A DNA stretch of 46,266 nucleotides from Amylostereum areolatum (taxonomy: Eukaryota; Basidiomycota; Agaricomycetes; Russulales; Stereaceae): positions 1 to 46,266 of the forward strand of contig SAXG01000151.1 of NCBI GenBank assembly GCA_012932865.1, read 5' to 3'. Of the stretch, positions 30,917-41,110 are shown piece by piece. Positions within the stretch are counted from its first letter, which is position 1. Each line of letters begins with the position of its first letter. Position numbers and translations under genes: made by a program. Below the pieces are notes generated by a model. The model made no database searches. It was given only the letters and a program-made list of their open reading frames with translations, and was not told the DNA's origin.

Positions 30917-32192
30917 TTAGTGGCGCACCTCGTGCTCAGAGCGAGGCGAACGCTGATAGTAGTGGATGCCTGCTGTTTCGGAGCAACTGCTCTTCGTCGT
31001 CGTGTCCACGGCCTTGTAACGACCAAATTGCTCCTTGATTAACATTCCGCACAGTCAACACAGACCACGAAATGTGGTTTTCAAGAGAGGGTGGGACTTA
31101 CTGTGCCACTGACATGGTTGAAGTACCACACCTCCTGAAGAACGGTACCATTGTTACCGCAACCAAGGAAAGGAAGAGCGCCAGACTGAGCCTTCAACGC
31201 CTTCTGGATCTGGGAGAGACTGTATGTTGTCGTGTTCGACGGAACAATCCCACCACTGCGAGTCATTGAATGTCAGATATTTACACCTAGCATCAATGCA
31301 AAAGAAGACTCACGCCGCAAGCATCTGGTAAGTAGGGAACTGAGCAAATGCGCGAGTTACCGCAAGGAAGAAGTCGACGACGTCCTGGTTTTTAAGATAG
31401 CCGTCCCCATAGCACGCGACGTCAAAAGTCTGTGGGACGAATAACGAGTTCTATGATGGGTCCGGCTCGGAGCGCGTCAAGCGACTTACGGAAGTGCAAG
31501 TGGCGTGCTTGCTGAACTATACGGGAATGGTGTTAGAGGAGGAAACGTTACGCATGGTCGAGAACGAACCTCGTGTGCCCAAAACTGTGCGTTGGGACTC
31601 TCCGAACTAACCCAATACTTCTCCACTAAACAGACGGATGTCAGTGTGTCGTCTACGAAATGATGGAATGGGACCCACTGTAATCAAGGAGATCCGTGCG
31701 ACCAAACTCTTTCACAAATGTGTCCACACCGGGACCATTATAGGAAGGTACCGCCGTACCATCGGGTAATGTCGCTGGTGCAGGTTTAGGATCGTACTGG
31801 CGTGTCAAGTCGCAGTATGACGCGAAAGAGCCATCGCAATTGTCTGGCCATAAGCCCTAAACTCGCGTTGTCAAAAGACTGCTTTTCACGATGCAGGGTC
31901 ACAGACGTACGTGGATTGTCCAACTGTCCTTGGGCAGGAGCTGGCCCCGGTTCTCGTAACCTGTGTGCGTACTCCATATTTGCGTTTGCAGCACCAGGCC
32001 CCCAGGTGTCGGGGAACAGCAGGTGTTTTGGATCGCGGTGGAATTCTCACACGAGAATGTGAAGGGCTCGTCCACACATGCTGCGATGCTGGGGAACGTG
32101 CCAGGGATAGCGGAATAACCCCAACGAGCATTCGAGCAGGCATTGGCGACGACTGCCACGGTAAGGGCTGAGATTGCACCACGGACGGACAT
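30917..32192 (-). CDS. Ribonuclease T2, secreted
   Basis: RNase T2 cleaves single-stranded RNA through a 2',3'-cyclic phosphate and acts outside the cell or in the vacuole. Seven exons (minus): 31911-32192, 31679-31856, 31570-31625, 31490-31516, 31314-31429, 31102-31255, 30917-31012; introns 53-89 bp; 302 aa. The N-terminus MSVRGAISALTVAVVANACS is a signal peptide. The two active-site blocks are complete: SWTIHGLWPDNCDGS and FWAHEFSKHATC, both with their catalytic His. Cysteines for the usual disulfides are visible (FSCENS, NTCCSP, YCDL, VACYGDG, FLGCGNNG). The tiny 27-bp exon encodes the core of the second active site. Stop TAA at 30917-30919. Confidence 0.9.
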
Positions 32193-32546
32193 CTTCCAGG
32201 AAATATGGGTGGGTGATCGAGTAACTGGGAATGCGGTCAGAGCTGATACATATTTCGGTCTGACCGCTAGGGATTTTATACGAGCGTCAAATAGCAGGCG
32301 TACCGCATGCAACCTGTAGCTAATCTTGACAAGAGCAGAAAAGACCATATGCTTTTCCTTGTTGATAGCGATGGATACATGGCCCGCGCCGAGGAGTGCT
32401 TGGGCCTGATCGGAACACCGAACAGGGGATCGGGGTCGTGGACGTTGGGCTGAAGTGCCCCGCGAAGTTCTCTAGACTCTCAGGGCGGGCGAAGCACGGT
32501 AAGTACCTCGGTACACAAACGATCCTAACGCATATAGTACAGGGTT
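32193..32546. other. RNase T2 upstream region up to the LINE tail
   Basis: This stretch holds the RNase T2 promoter (TATA at 32274-32280) and ends at the tetranucleotide tail of the LINE fragment. Nothing else was recognised. Confidence 0.5.
32274..32280 (-). promoter_or_regulatory. TATA box of the RNase T2 gene
   Basis: TATAAAA on the minus strand lies 82-88 bp before the RNase T2 ATG, a usual distance for a fungal TATA box plus a short leader. Inferred from motif and position only. Confidence 0.5.
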
Positions 32547-32550
32547 ACAA

Positions 32551-32568
32551 ATGAATGAATGAATGAAT
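32551..32568 (-). repeat. Tetranucleotide tail of the LINE
   Basis: On the + strand ATGAATGAATGAATGAAT; read in the LINE direction this is a run of ATTC units directly after an AATAAA-like signal (TAATAAACGG, about 32572-32582). Short tandem repeats in place of poly(A) are common at the 3' end of some LINE groups. Confidence 0.6.
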
Positions 32569-32941
32569 AAATCCGTTTATTAGTAACTGTTCAGGTCGTT
32601 TACGACCTATGTAGCTACTTCTACATCTCCTACGCGCGTTGTACAGTACTAATGAAGCTAGTGTAGTAATGTATACAAACATTGGTAGCGGTCTAAGAGT
32701 AGGCTTGTGGGGTGTTGGTACATTGTAAGTGGGTTTCTATGGGTGGGGTGGGGTAATATAATGAGGCAGGGGGGGCGGCGTGCCCGAGTGGGAGAGGCTG
32801 GCGCCTCGGAGAGAGATTATAGTAATATATGGAATGTTCTATGGGAAACACGGGGAGAAGGGGGAACTAGTGGAGAACGAGAACAGGGGGTACATGGAAT
32901 CAGAGGGCACACTATGGATACAGTAGTGGGGTTTGGGTGTG

Positions 32942-32991
32942 TGTGCTGGTAGGGTATGGGGGTGGGGGGGGAGGGGGGGGGGAGGGACGCG
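32942..32991 (+). repeat. G-rich tract (possible G-quadruplex)
   Basis: The + strand holds several runs of three to nine Gs separated by one to four bases, within the LINE 3' untranslated region. Four or more G runs so close together can form a quadruplex on the + strand; in the LINE RNA the tract would be C-rich. Confidence 0.5.
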
Positions 32992-34221
32992 CACAGGACG
33001 GGGGCGGGGTCAATCGGGGGGGAGGTATCGAGGGAAACGAGCCGTGTCATGTACGTACTGGAGAAGCGCCTGGCGGTTCGAAGGCCGGTCGAGGACGGTG
33101 CGGAGCGAGAGCCTGCCCTTCACGTCCCTGCGCAAGCGTCGCCGCTGCTCGCAGTAGCGCCCGCACGAGAGGAGGTAGTGAAGCGGTGTTTCCGCCACTC
33201 CGCAGACCACGCAATTTGGCGAGTCGACTGCGCCCACGCGGTACAAGTACCGGTTCAGGCCAACATGTCCTGTTCGAAGCTGCGTGAGTATGCTCGCATC
33301 GCGCCTAGGGAGGTTGCGATACAGCCGCAGCACCCGTTTGCCCACTCTCGTGTCCGCAAACTCGGCCAACCGAACAGCTCGTCGTGTCGTGCACCACAGA
33401 TCCGTCCAGCGCGGGGCAATGGACTTCTGGAATGTTGCCTTTATTGCCGCCGCGCTCCGCGGGAGGGGCTTCGGGATGTCGACGATGCTGAGCGCGGAAT
33501 CTGGGGCATTCCGCTCAGCCGCTTCCTTTGCACGCCGATCCGCCTCCTCATTCTCCTCGACCTCCTCGTGGCCTGGGACCCAGGCAAGGTGGGTGGTGAG
33601 GGCGGGGCGTCTTTTGAGAAGGGCGTCGAGGGCTTCATGGAATGTGTCGAGGAGGATGCGGCCTGGCTTGTTCACATCGCATGACGCCAGTGCCCGCGTG
33701 GCTGCCTGGTTATCGAGGAGGATGTTGGCGCGCATGACGCCCGGTGTAGAGGCGACAATGTCTAGGGCGAGAATTGCCCCGACAACCTCCGCCTCGAAAA
33801 CTGTATGCTTTTCGAGGCTGCCGAGATGTCGCTGTCGAACGTGGTAACCGCCTCTCCCATCCTTCGCCACCGCCGCCGCTCCGACCTTTCCTGCGTACCC
33901 GGAGCCGTCCGAGAAGACACAGAAGTCCTCTCGTAAGGTGTCCACCGCTTTCTTCGCCTCATTGCGCGTGCGCGCGATAGTAAAGGTGAACCGGGGGGCC
34001 CACGTCGGGTCGCGAGGAGTGGGGTCGATGGTTTCCACGCGCCCGACCTGGGGAAACACGTCCAGGAGCTCATGGAGGTTCGAGCGGTGCTGTTGTGGAT
34101 AGTAGCGACACCGCTCCACGGCCTTGGCTACACGGGCAGGGGATGTACTGAGTTGAAGCCAAGAATTCTGAGGACTGATTGGACTCTGGTATGTACTGGC
34201 GTGATTCTGTGATCGTTCCAC

Positions 34222-34362
34222 TGCTGAATGTACCCAATCGGCTGTACTGAGATTATTTCAGTACCAACTCAGCTTGAAGCCAAGTTGAGATCTCGATCGT
34301 ATCCAAGTCGTATCCACACGACGCACAGCACCGCATCCTCATTCCGCTTTCCAGAGAGCTTA
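34222..34362. other. Junction between the LINE and Helitron copy 2
   Basis: This 141-bp stretch contains the second copy of an 11-bp direct repeat, TTGAAGCCAAG (34153-34163 and 34274-34284), one inside the LINE ORF 5' end and one outside it. The stretch ends at the host A before the Helitron. No gene. Confidence 0.4.
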
Positions 34363-35025
34363 TCCTTTAATACAAAGAGAGACGCGGTGGAGCGCTGCGT
34401 CACGTCACGACACAAACCGCGAGACAAGTGAGCTTTCTGATTGGTTGTGGGACAACAGCCACGTCATCGTAACGCGACGCGTGACAAGTCGCGTTGACAA
34501 ATGCACGTGGCTGCTTGCGTCATCCTAGGCTTGCGCGTCGGCCGGGTCGCCGCGTCGCTCTTCGTCTTGACCTCCACCACGTACTTGGCCACCGTCATAC
34601 CTTCCCACTCTCTATGGCACCTCTACGCACCGCCGTTAGCGTCAAAGTAGCCTCCATGGCACAGCCCTACTTATACCTTTTACTTTGTATATCAGAAAAC
34701 AAATTCAAATCAATTTTCCTCCAAAGCAATGTTTGTGCAGCAACATGGACGTGTTTTGTCGCTTCGGTCACGATGACCGCGTCGCTCCCACCCCCCCTGA
34801 TTGGATTTATTTATATATCTAGAGATTTTTCGGGAAATTTCCTCGGTGCTCGGATGAGGCGTGGTGGTCCCGAGCTCGAGTGATGTACGACACGACCCGA
34901 CCCGACACGACACAGTACAGCACACCCTGTCATCTGCATCCAGTGCATCTCGGTGCGTTCATCTGGATCATGTGCGCATTTTCTTTCTCTCTTGCGAGAC
35001 GAACTGACATGTACTATTTGTGCAG

Positions 35026-35683
35026 AAGAATCTATGCGAGTTGGGGGTGACATTGGCTGGCCATTGGGACGGTGCACCGAGCAGGAACGCAGGTCCACTG
35101 ATTCCGTCCAAGATGCAGCCCCCAGAAACAGTGCCCATTCAACCTCCTCGCAAGCGAACGAGAACACGGCCGTCCAGGTATGACTGACCTTAACAAACTG
35201 ATCAATGTCCTTGCTTACTATATTGTTGTCTACAGCTTTCCTCGGCTGACGCCATTGGCCACCGCCGGTCTTGAGTGCGAGCACAACGACATCCTCAGGA
35301 TCCTGAAGGTCCGCAACAGCATTGTATTGTGTCGTCCACGTCCGAATCAACGACAGGTGACACGATAATGCAAGAACCCAACCAACCAGCAAGCCTCGAA
35401 CGGAGCTTTCATAGATGGTACGTGCATACAGTATCAATCAATGTGATAGTAAAGGCTTTACTGATCCTTTTGTTATCCATATCACAGGTGATATGTCCTC
35501 ATCGACATTGCATATTCGCAGGCCTACTCGGCCCTCGGCGACTTGCTTCCTACGCCCCCAAGGACTCCAGCTCTGAACCCTCAAGGAACAGAACAACCCA
35601 CTCTGCTATCGAAATGGCAGATTGCCAAGAGAGCCCGACACGAGCGAGAGCATTTGGGACCATCACAAACCCCTCTACTGTAG
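35026..35683 (+). CDS. Possible spliced ORF inside Helitron copy 2
   Basis: This is identical to the reading frame described in copy 1: candidate exon segments 35026-35177, 35236-35308 and 35522-35683. Family unknown; probably a captured fragment. Confidence 0.3.
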
Positions 35684-35951
35684 GCGGCTGTAGTTTGGCA
35701 ACTCGCAACCGGTGTCACATGACCGTGGGAGCGGGTAGAGGAGGGCAACCCGGCCTCGGGGACGGGGGACATCCACTTTAGGCAACGCAACCTCTTGTGA
35801 GTGAGCTCTCCCAAAGGGCCAAAGCTGTCCTATGTAGCGTCGAGTGATCATCCTCACGCTTTGGCCCATTACACTGTACACGAATCTGTATATGAATACA
35901 AGGTTTTGTGCACACTGACCACCTTATTTGTCACTGAGTGCTGATTAGCTC

Positions 35952-36455
35952 AGGACCCCTGAAATTCCCTATAAATGATTCATCTCGGACCACCGAAAAT
36001 TTGGGCCTTATGGGAACCTATGTATGGTACTCTCCACCGAAAATGGGCCCCGTAGGGCCGACATGTTGGAGCTAAGAACCACTGAAAAGGAACCCGCCCG
36101 TCCGAAGTCCCATCTTCACCACCGAAAATGGTAAGCATCTGAACACGCCGAGGATCTGTCAGTTCCAATCACAAGTATTTTGCATATTTTGCTTCCCATG
36201 GGTCTATGGAAGCAAACTAGGCATGTTATAGCAAGCTTGTGCATAAAATGAGAGTTCTGCTCTGGAAACCTCGACGCCGAAGGCGTGGGAAATTAGACTA
36301 TTTTTAGATATGTATAGTCTAAGAACCACTGAAAACGGCTGACTTGAAAAAATCTATCATGTAAATCACCGAAAATGGCCCAAATTCTGTCCCAGCGCAC
36401 CACCGAAAACAGGTCACCCTGGGATGAATGCTCTATAGGGAATTTCAGGGGTCCT
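35952..36455. mobile_element. hAT-like MITE nested in Helitron copy 2
   Basis: This is the same 504-bp element as in copy 1. Inverted repeats lie at 35952-35973 and 36434-36455, and the 8-bp duplication ATTAGCTC at 35944-35951 and 36456-36463. It sits at the identical internal position, so it entered the Helitron before the Helitron was copied. Confidence 0.85.
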
Positions 36456-36864
36456 ATTAGCTCATGAGGCTGGCAGCGCTGCGGCGGTTTGTAGAAAACA
36501 AAATACAATATGAGCGAACCTCATGTCGATTTCGTACTTGGTGCCGCTGGTGACGTATTCTTGAGGGTTTTTGACCTTTTTTTTGCGAAAATTAAGCATG
36601 GGTAAGCGGAAAGCAACTCAGCCTCGGGGACAGGGGACAACCCGCAAATTAGGCAACCGCAACCGACCCCCGGGGACAGGGGACGTTGCCTAACGTCGGC
36701 CGCGTACAGTAGGCATCCCGGCTACAGTTTCCCTACTATCGGACTGCGAGTTGAATCTTCTACACTTCATGCTTAGTACTTAGTTATGCTTATTTGTTGC
36801 TTATTTGAATACAATCACCACAGCCTTGCTACTTGAATGAGTGCAATGCACGGGTCTATGCTAG

Positions 36865-38484
36865 TAAATCACATGGATAAGAGGAAAAAATGATATATTT
36901 TCAGATATGACATATGGAATACATGGGCAATCTCAAGTGTACTACGAAAAAGCGGTATAGAGTGACTTACCAGATTTTTGTACACATCCCCCAGAAGCCA
37001 AGCCAGAGTTCAAGAACCGAAGTCCAGGGCCAGGCGCGGAGACAACCAGTGAGAGCCAAAGCAGAATCTAGTCTAAGCCAGCCAGAGAGGAGCCGGTCAC
37101 AGCCAGAGACGAGTCAGTCACCCGAAGACGAGAACTCGGGGTCAGATATGATTGCAAGCAGGATGAGGGGGGTGAGTAAAAGTGCGAAAGCACACCTTTT
37201 GAGCGGAAGGGGCACGTTGATTGAGGTCTGCAGATGGTGTCAGCCGTCACCCGCTGGCAATGCTCGCGCGTGAGTCTTACGGATATGCTCACCTGTGCGG
37301 CGTCATCGAAAACCATGCGCGGATGGTAGCTGAGGGCGCGGTGAGTATATAGAAGGGGAGGACGAAGGGGGTGGCAGACGAAGGGACGACTTGGACGTGG
37401 AGGGAAGGCAAGGGAAGGACGAAGTTGCACTTGCAACGGTCGTTAACGAACATGGTCACATGACAAAGCGCCCACACTCGGCCCGTGTCGACTGTCCACG
37501 CTCGAGGCTCACGAGCACCATCGTGGGGTTAACGGGGGTCTGGGAAGGGTGAGATCAGGCCTTCCCAACAATGATCAGATAAGACATAAGTAGCAAGTAT
37601 AACATTCTGCTACACACCCTGATCAGGACTTGAACGGGCTAGCTAACGGTGGTATATGTCGGAACCCCTCACAGCCATCTACACGTGGGCATGTCGAGCG
37701 GGCAGCCACCAACGGTGCGTCGCTGTCTCCTCTATCAGGCTAGCTAGATCCGCCAACCATTGACTTACTCTGGCGTACAGAAATGTACGCAATATCTGTG
37801 CGTGCATGGCTCACCGTCAATCTCGGTCGTGCATGGCTCACCGTCAATCTAGCGATCTAATGGAGGGACGGTGGGGGTGGCCGTCAAAATGCCTTCCTGC
37901 GATCTGTGTGCACCGTGCTGCATAGAGCTGTAGTAGCGACGAGGAGGATCTGGAAGACGCACCTGCACGGAACGCCATCCGGGGACTTATGTTAGATCAT
38001 AGGAGGCGGGGCGATGCGTGTGTGCATGTATTATCAGAGGATATGTTGGTGTTCTTGTCAATCACGATGGTATGGTATGGGTGGGAGATATCTGATGGAC
38101 ATAAGTCGAACATCGGGTGTCAGGATGATCAATATGTGCCGAGGTAGCACGGTAGCAGGCGTAGATCATGTAGCGCGCAATTTTGTGAGTGAGAAAAGGA
38201 AAGGAATTATGCAGTGACTTGTTGATGTTCGCCAGGGCATGGGTTTCTGAGCAGTGTGCCGGTGACCGGTGACCAGTGGCCATCTTGCCAGCAAATGTAC
38301 TCAGAAGATTTCAGGGATGTCCGTTCCGTGATTGCAAATAAACATCGGACACGCGAAAGAAAAGGACACCGTATAGCATTTCACGATCAGCACCCGGTAT
38401 GAGCAATTGAACGGCAATATACATATATGAATCAACCGCCGCAGGACGAAAAAAGGTCAGAATGGGAACCGGGCATCCCATGGT
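36865..38484. other. 1.6-kb gene-poor stretch beside Helitron copy 2
   Basis: Short ORFs such as 36914-37273 (+) and 37068-37436 (-) show no family and look like chance frames in AG-rich sequence. It contains a 23-bp tandem duplication (37801-37850) and a GGTGACC doublet near 38262-38277. It may be eroded transposon sequence, but I cannot identify one. Confidence 0.4.
37801..37850 (+). repeat. 23-bp direct repeat, two copies
   Basis: The unit starts CGTGCATGGCTCACCGTCAA and occurs at 37801-37823 and 37828-37850, separated by 4 bp (period 27). It lies in non-coding DNA. Confidence 0.8.
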
Positions 38485-39980
38485 TCAGTGCGAGCCAGAA
38501 GGAGATGCTGCGGGAGACAGGCTTCCCGGGTTCGCCAACTCTCGAAGTGCCTCAGCAGCTATCTGGCGGCGCCGACGTACTCGTATCTGAGCAAGCGCAC
38601 TGTCTGCGGCGAGAGCCCGTCCTTGGACGAGGTCGCTGCGGAATATTTGACTGGGGGGCTGTCTCAGGCCGGAATGAGATCTTAGAAGACGAGTGTACGC
38701 ACCGGTCCCACCAAGCTAACAAAGATTTCACTTCAACCTGCTCGTCGGGGTCCCCCAGGAGGTCGACGAGACTTCGGTAGAATCGCTCAGAGTCCGTAAT
38801 CTTGTCTGTGCGTGAAAAAACTCCAGCGGAATGAAGTGCAAAGCGAACCTGCGATGAAGATGTAGTGAGGAAATAATGACGGGACTGGGTGGAGATCACC
38901 TGTGTCGCGACGTAAGCTATGGACGCCCTTGTAACGCGCTTCATGCCGTGGCGTCGAGCATTTCCTTGCCGAGTTGCCCTAGACTCGCCGTAGACTGAGC
39001 TGGGTGAAGTGAATATGTATTTGAACGCCTGTCCAATGCCACCAGAAAGTCAGCGTGCATATTACATGAGACGTCTATAAGCTAACCATGACGAGAATGG
39101 AGCTACGCAGCAGCCCCTTCCATGCATCCTCAGGGTCGTAATGATAGCCTTCATAGAGACAGATGGGCCACTGGTCGCCACTGGGAATCGTCTCGCCGTC
39201 ACGCAACTGTCGCTGTATCCTGTCCATGAGTTGGGTCAGACATCTGCGTCACCGACCGCAAGGGGACTTACTTACTCTTCATCTTCCCAATTCAGCCCGG
39301 CGGGACACAAGAGAAACCCTGTTCGAGGGTGGTTGAAGCCACGAGTTGACTTGATGTGGCGCGCGATTGGCGGATTGAGAGGCTCTCCCGGCTCAGTGAT
39401 CCAGTCAAGGATTGCCCCCTTTAGATTTTTGGTGTCGTCGGAGCGGGCACCGTTGATACCTTTCTGCATCTACAAGAGTGACCGGGGTTTATGAGTGACA
39501 GACAACCGTTTAAGTGTGGATAAACTGACCAGATCGCAGATATAGTCCATCTGGCCATCGTCCTCGTCGTCCTCGCCGAAGATGGCGTCACGAAGCCCAG
39601 GGACCATATTGAGGAGCGCCTCGTATGTCTCCTGTTCAACGCGCTCACTGGGGAGCTTATCTATGAGCGCCGTGTCGGAAAGGATTCAGGGAAGAACGTA
39701 CGAATAGGGAAGATCGGAGACCGATCGACGGGCGAGCTCAGGTGCGCGAAGCAATGCATTGGTGACCAGGATGCGGACAGAACACATCCCCGCGACGGTC
39801 CTGCCAAAATGCCGTCCGTGGTAAACGTAAACTTCACTCTTGACTCTGTGGATAGGCCAAGGGTGTCTAACCAAGTCGGAGGAAATGAAGGGCAGGGACT
39901 CACGGTCGCTTGCGCGGGCCAATGGACATTGCGTCTTGACGCTGTCGCCGCACCAGATCGTTGTTCTCTTCTAGAGGCAT
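38485..39980 (-). CDS. DUF6698-type protein of unknown function
   Basis: Eight exons (minus): 39904-39980, 39702-39845, 39530-39647, 39276-39469, 39087-39219, 38900-39028, 38703-38848, 38485-38650; introns 51-60 bp; 368 aa in one frame. Recognisable blocks are EVYVYHGRHFGRTVAGMCSV, RSDDTKNLKGAILDWITEPG, RGFNHPRTGFLLCPAGLNWE, PSGDQWPICLYEGYHYDPED, AFKYIFTSPSSVYGESRATR, VFSRTDKITDSERFYRSLVD and EVKSLLAWWDRQIF. These match what I remember of the DUF6698 family, which is expanded in Agaricomycetes and often lies in variable regions. Function, location and partners are unknown. The N-terminus has a basic RRQRQDAMSIGPRKR stretch. Confidence 0.8.
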
Positions 39981-40265
39981 TGCTGCGATATGTTCTGAGT
40001 GGGAGGAGGACGAAAAGAAGGATGATGATGTGGAAAGACACGGTGGAGATAGGGTGTGACTCGAGGAAGGATGAAGGCTTAACGGCGCGTGAGGAGAGGG
40101 TTGTTTCTGTTCTTATGCCTACATGGGCGCGCGTCGTGACTTGGTGGTGACCGGTGCACATTTGGGTCGCGGTCACATGTTATGCGCATGCAATGGGAGG
40201 CAAGGGAGATATGATTTAAAGGCAGGGTTCAAGGAGGGGCGGGGGTGACACGCAGCCCACGCACC

Positions 40266-40824
40266 ATGGATTCCCGGTAAGTAAACCCGATTGCTGAATG
40301 GCCCATAAATTCACCTAGGCTTACTGTCATGGCGCCGAAGACCGCGCAGGCACGTCACCTTTGTACTCCCACCCTGCGCGCCCAAGCGCAAACGATCGCA
40401 ATCTCCAGGAGACCACGTGCGCGGAGGTTTTCCTTCCAAAGCAACGGGAGGTAGATCCAAGAGCCATATCACTGCCGAAGCCCGGGAGGACGGATCCAAG
40501 GGGAAGCGTGCACGCGGAGGTATTGAGTCCGTCCTCCATCCTACTACTCTTGATTTGCCCAGGAGCACGCGCAAAGCGTCCTACCTCTCGGAGCCGAACA
40601 TGGGTGGGACTTGCTGGTCCACGAGCGCAGATTGGATGTCTTGGAGGTCGCTCCCATCTCTACCATGTTGGAGCGAAGGCGAATACCCCCCGACAGGTGG
40701 GGAGGCTGAGATGCGAAGAGAGATGTCAAGGAGGGAGGTTGTGGGCGCCCGCCTGGCGGAAGAACAAGCGAGGGCGACTGCGAAGGCTAAGAAGGCAGAG
40801 GTGAAGGTGAGGGACTTTGTCTAG
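40266..40824 (+). CDS. Small basic hypothetical protein
   Basis: The predicted gene has an 11-bp first exon (40266-40276, MDSR) and exon 40350-40824; 161 aa. The acceptor at 40349 (ACCGCGCAG) restores the frame so that it reads HVTFVLPPCAPKRKRSQSPG. KRKRSQSP looks like a nuclear localisation signal. The C-terminus is a charged helix (EEQARATAKAKKAEVKVRDF). No family was recognised. The short first exon and lack of homology keep confidence moderate. It is divergent from the DUF6698-type gene. Confidence 0.45.
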
Positions 40825-41110
40825 GCGAATGAAGGGAGGTACGTAGCGTAGTTAGAGTCTCCCAATGAACGACAACGACATCTTACATGACATTGCAGAT
40901 GGCAAGCAAGCTTGAAGACGCAGACTTGGTGCTGTGGTCGCATCCGGTCGCGTGACTCTCTGCCGTACCGGTTCCGGTTCCTGTCCTCGGCACCCCGACT
41001 TGCGCACAAACTGAATCTTCTCGAGCAAGAAACACAATTACATTGAAGCAGAGATCACAAGGGAACGCGGATGGCTGAGAAGTACATAATCAAAGCAACA
41101 AAGGCAGAGT
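40825..41110. other. Intergenic, convergent 3' ends
   Basis: This 286-bp stretch lies between the small protein gene (+) and the MYND gene (-). Two antisense short ORFs were seen; nothing was recognised. Confidence 0.45.

Larger units (their letters stand above)
32547..34221 (-). mobile_element. 5'-truncated LINE (Tad1-like) with intact RNase H ORF
   Basis: The minus strand holds the 3' end of a non-LTR retrotransposon. The open frame is 33010-34221 (403 aa). It has an RNase H domain with all four acidic catalytic residues: Asp105 (FSDGSG), Glu145 (VFEAEVVGAILAL), Asp170 (ILLDNQAA) and Asp228 (ENEEAD), with WVPGH before the last. A terminal knuckle, CVVCGVAETPLHYLLSC (C-x2-C-x7-H-x4-C), follows. 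This RNase H plus knuckle order is typical of fungal Tad1 ORF2 proteins. Reverse transcriptase and endonuclease are missing, so the copy is dead on arrival. The 3' region (32547-33009) is C-rich on this strand, has a hairpin and ends in ATTC repeats. Confidence 0.82.
34363..36864 (+). mobile_element. Non-autonomous Helitron, copy 2
   Basis: This second copy of the 2502-bp element is in the same orientation as copy 1 and offset by exactly 17490 bp over its whole length, so there is no indel between the copies; I also saw no substitution. It inserted between A (34362) and T (36865), next to the LINE fragment. The 3' palindrome is at 36841-36851 and CTAG at 36861-36864. It carries the same nested MITE and internal ORF. 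The absence of differences implies a very recent transposition or recent segmental exchange. Confidence 0.82.

Noticed and set aside
32956..33684. 242-codon + strand ORF
   Set aside because: It is antisense to the RNase H frame of the LINE, follows its codon pattern in reverse and shows no family motif.
39661..40176. 171-codon minus ORF with a hydrophobic stretch
   Set aside because: It is out of frame with the DUF6698-type exons it overlaps, whose splice phases and motifs fit perfectly.
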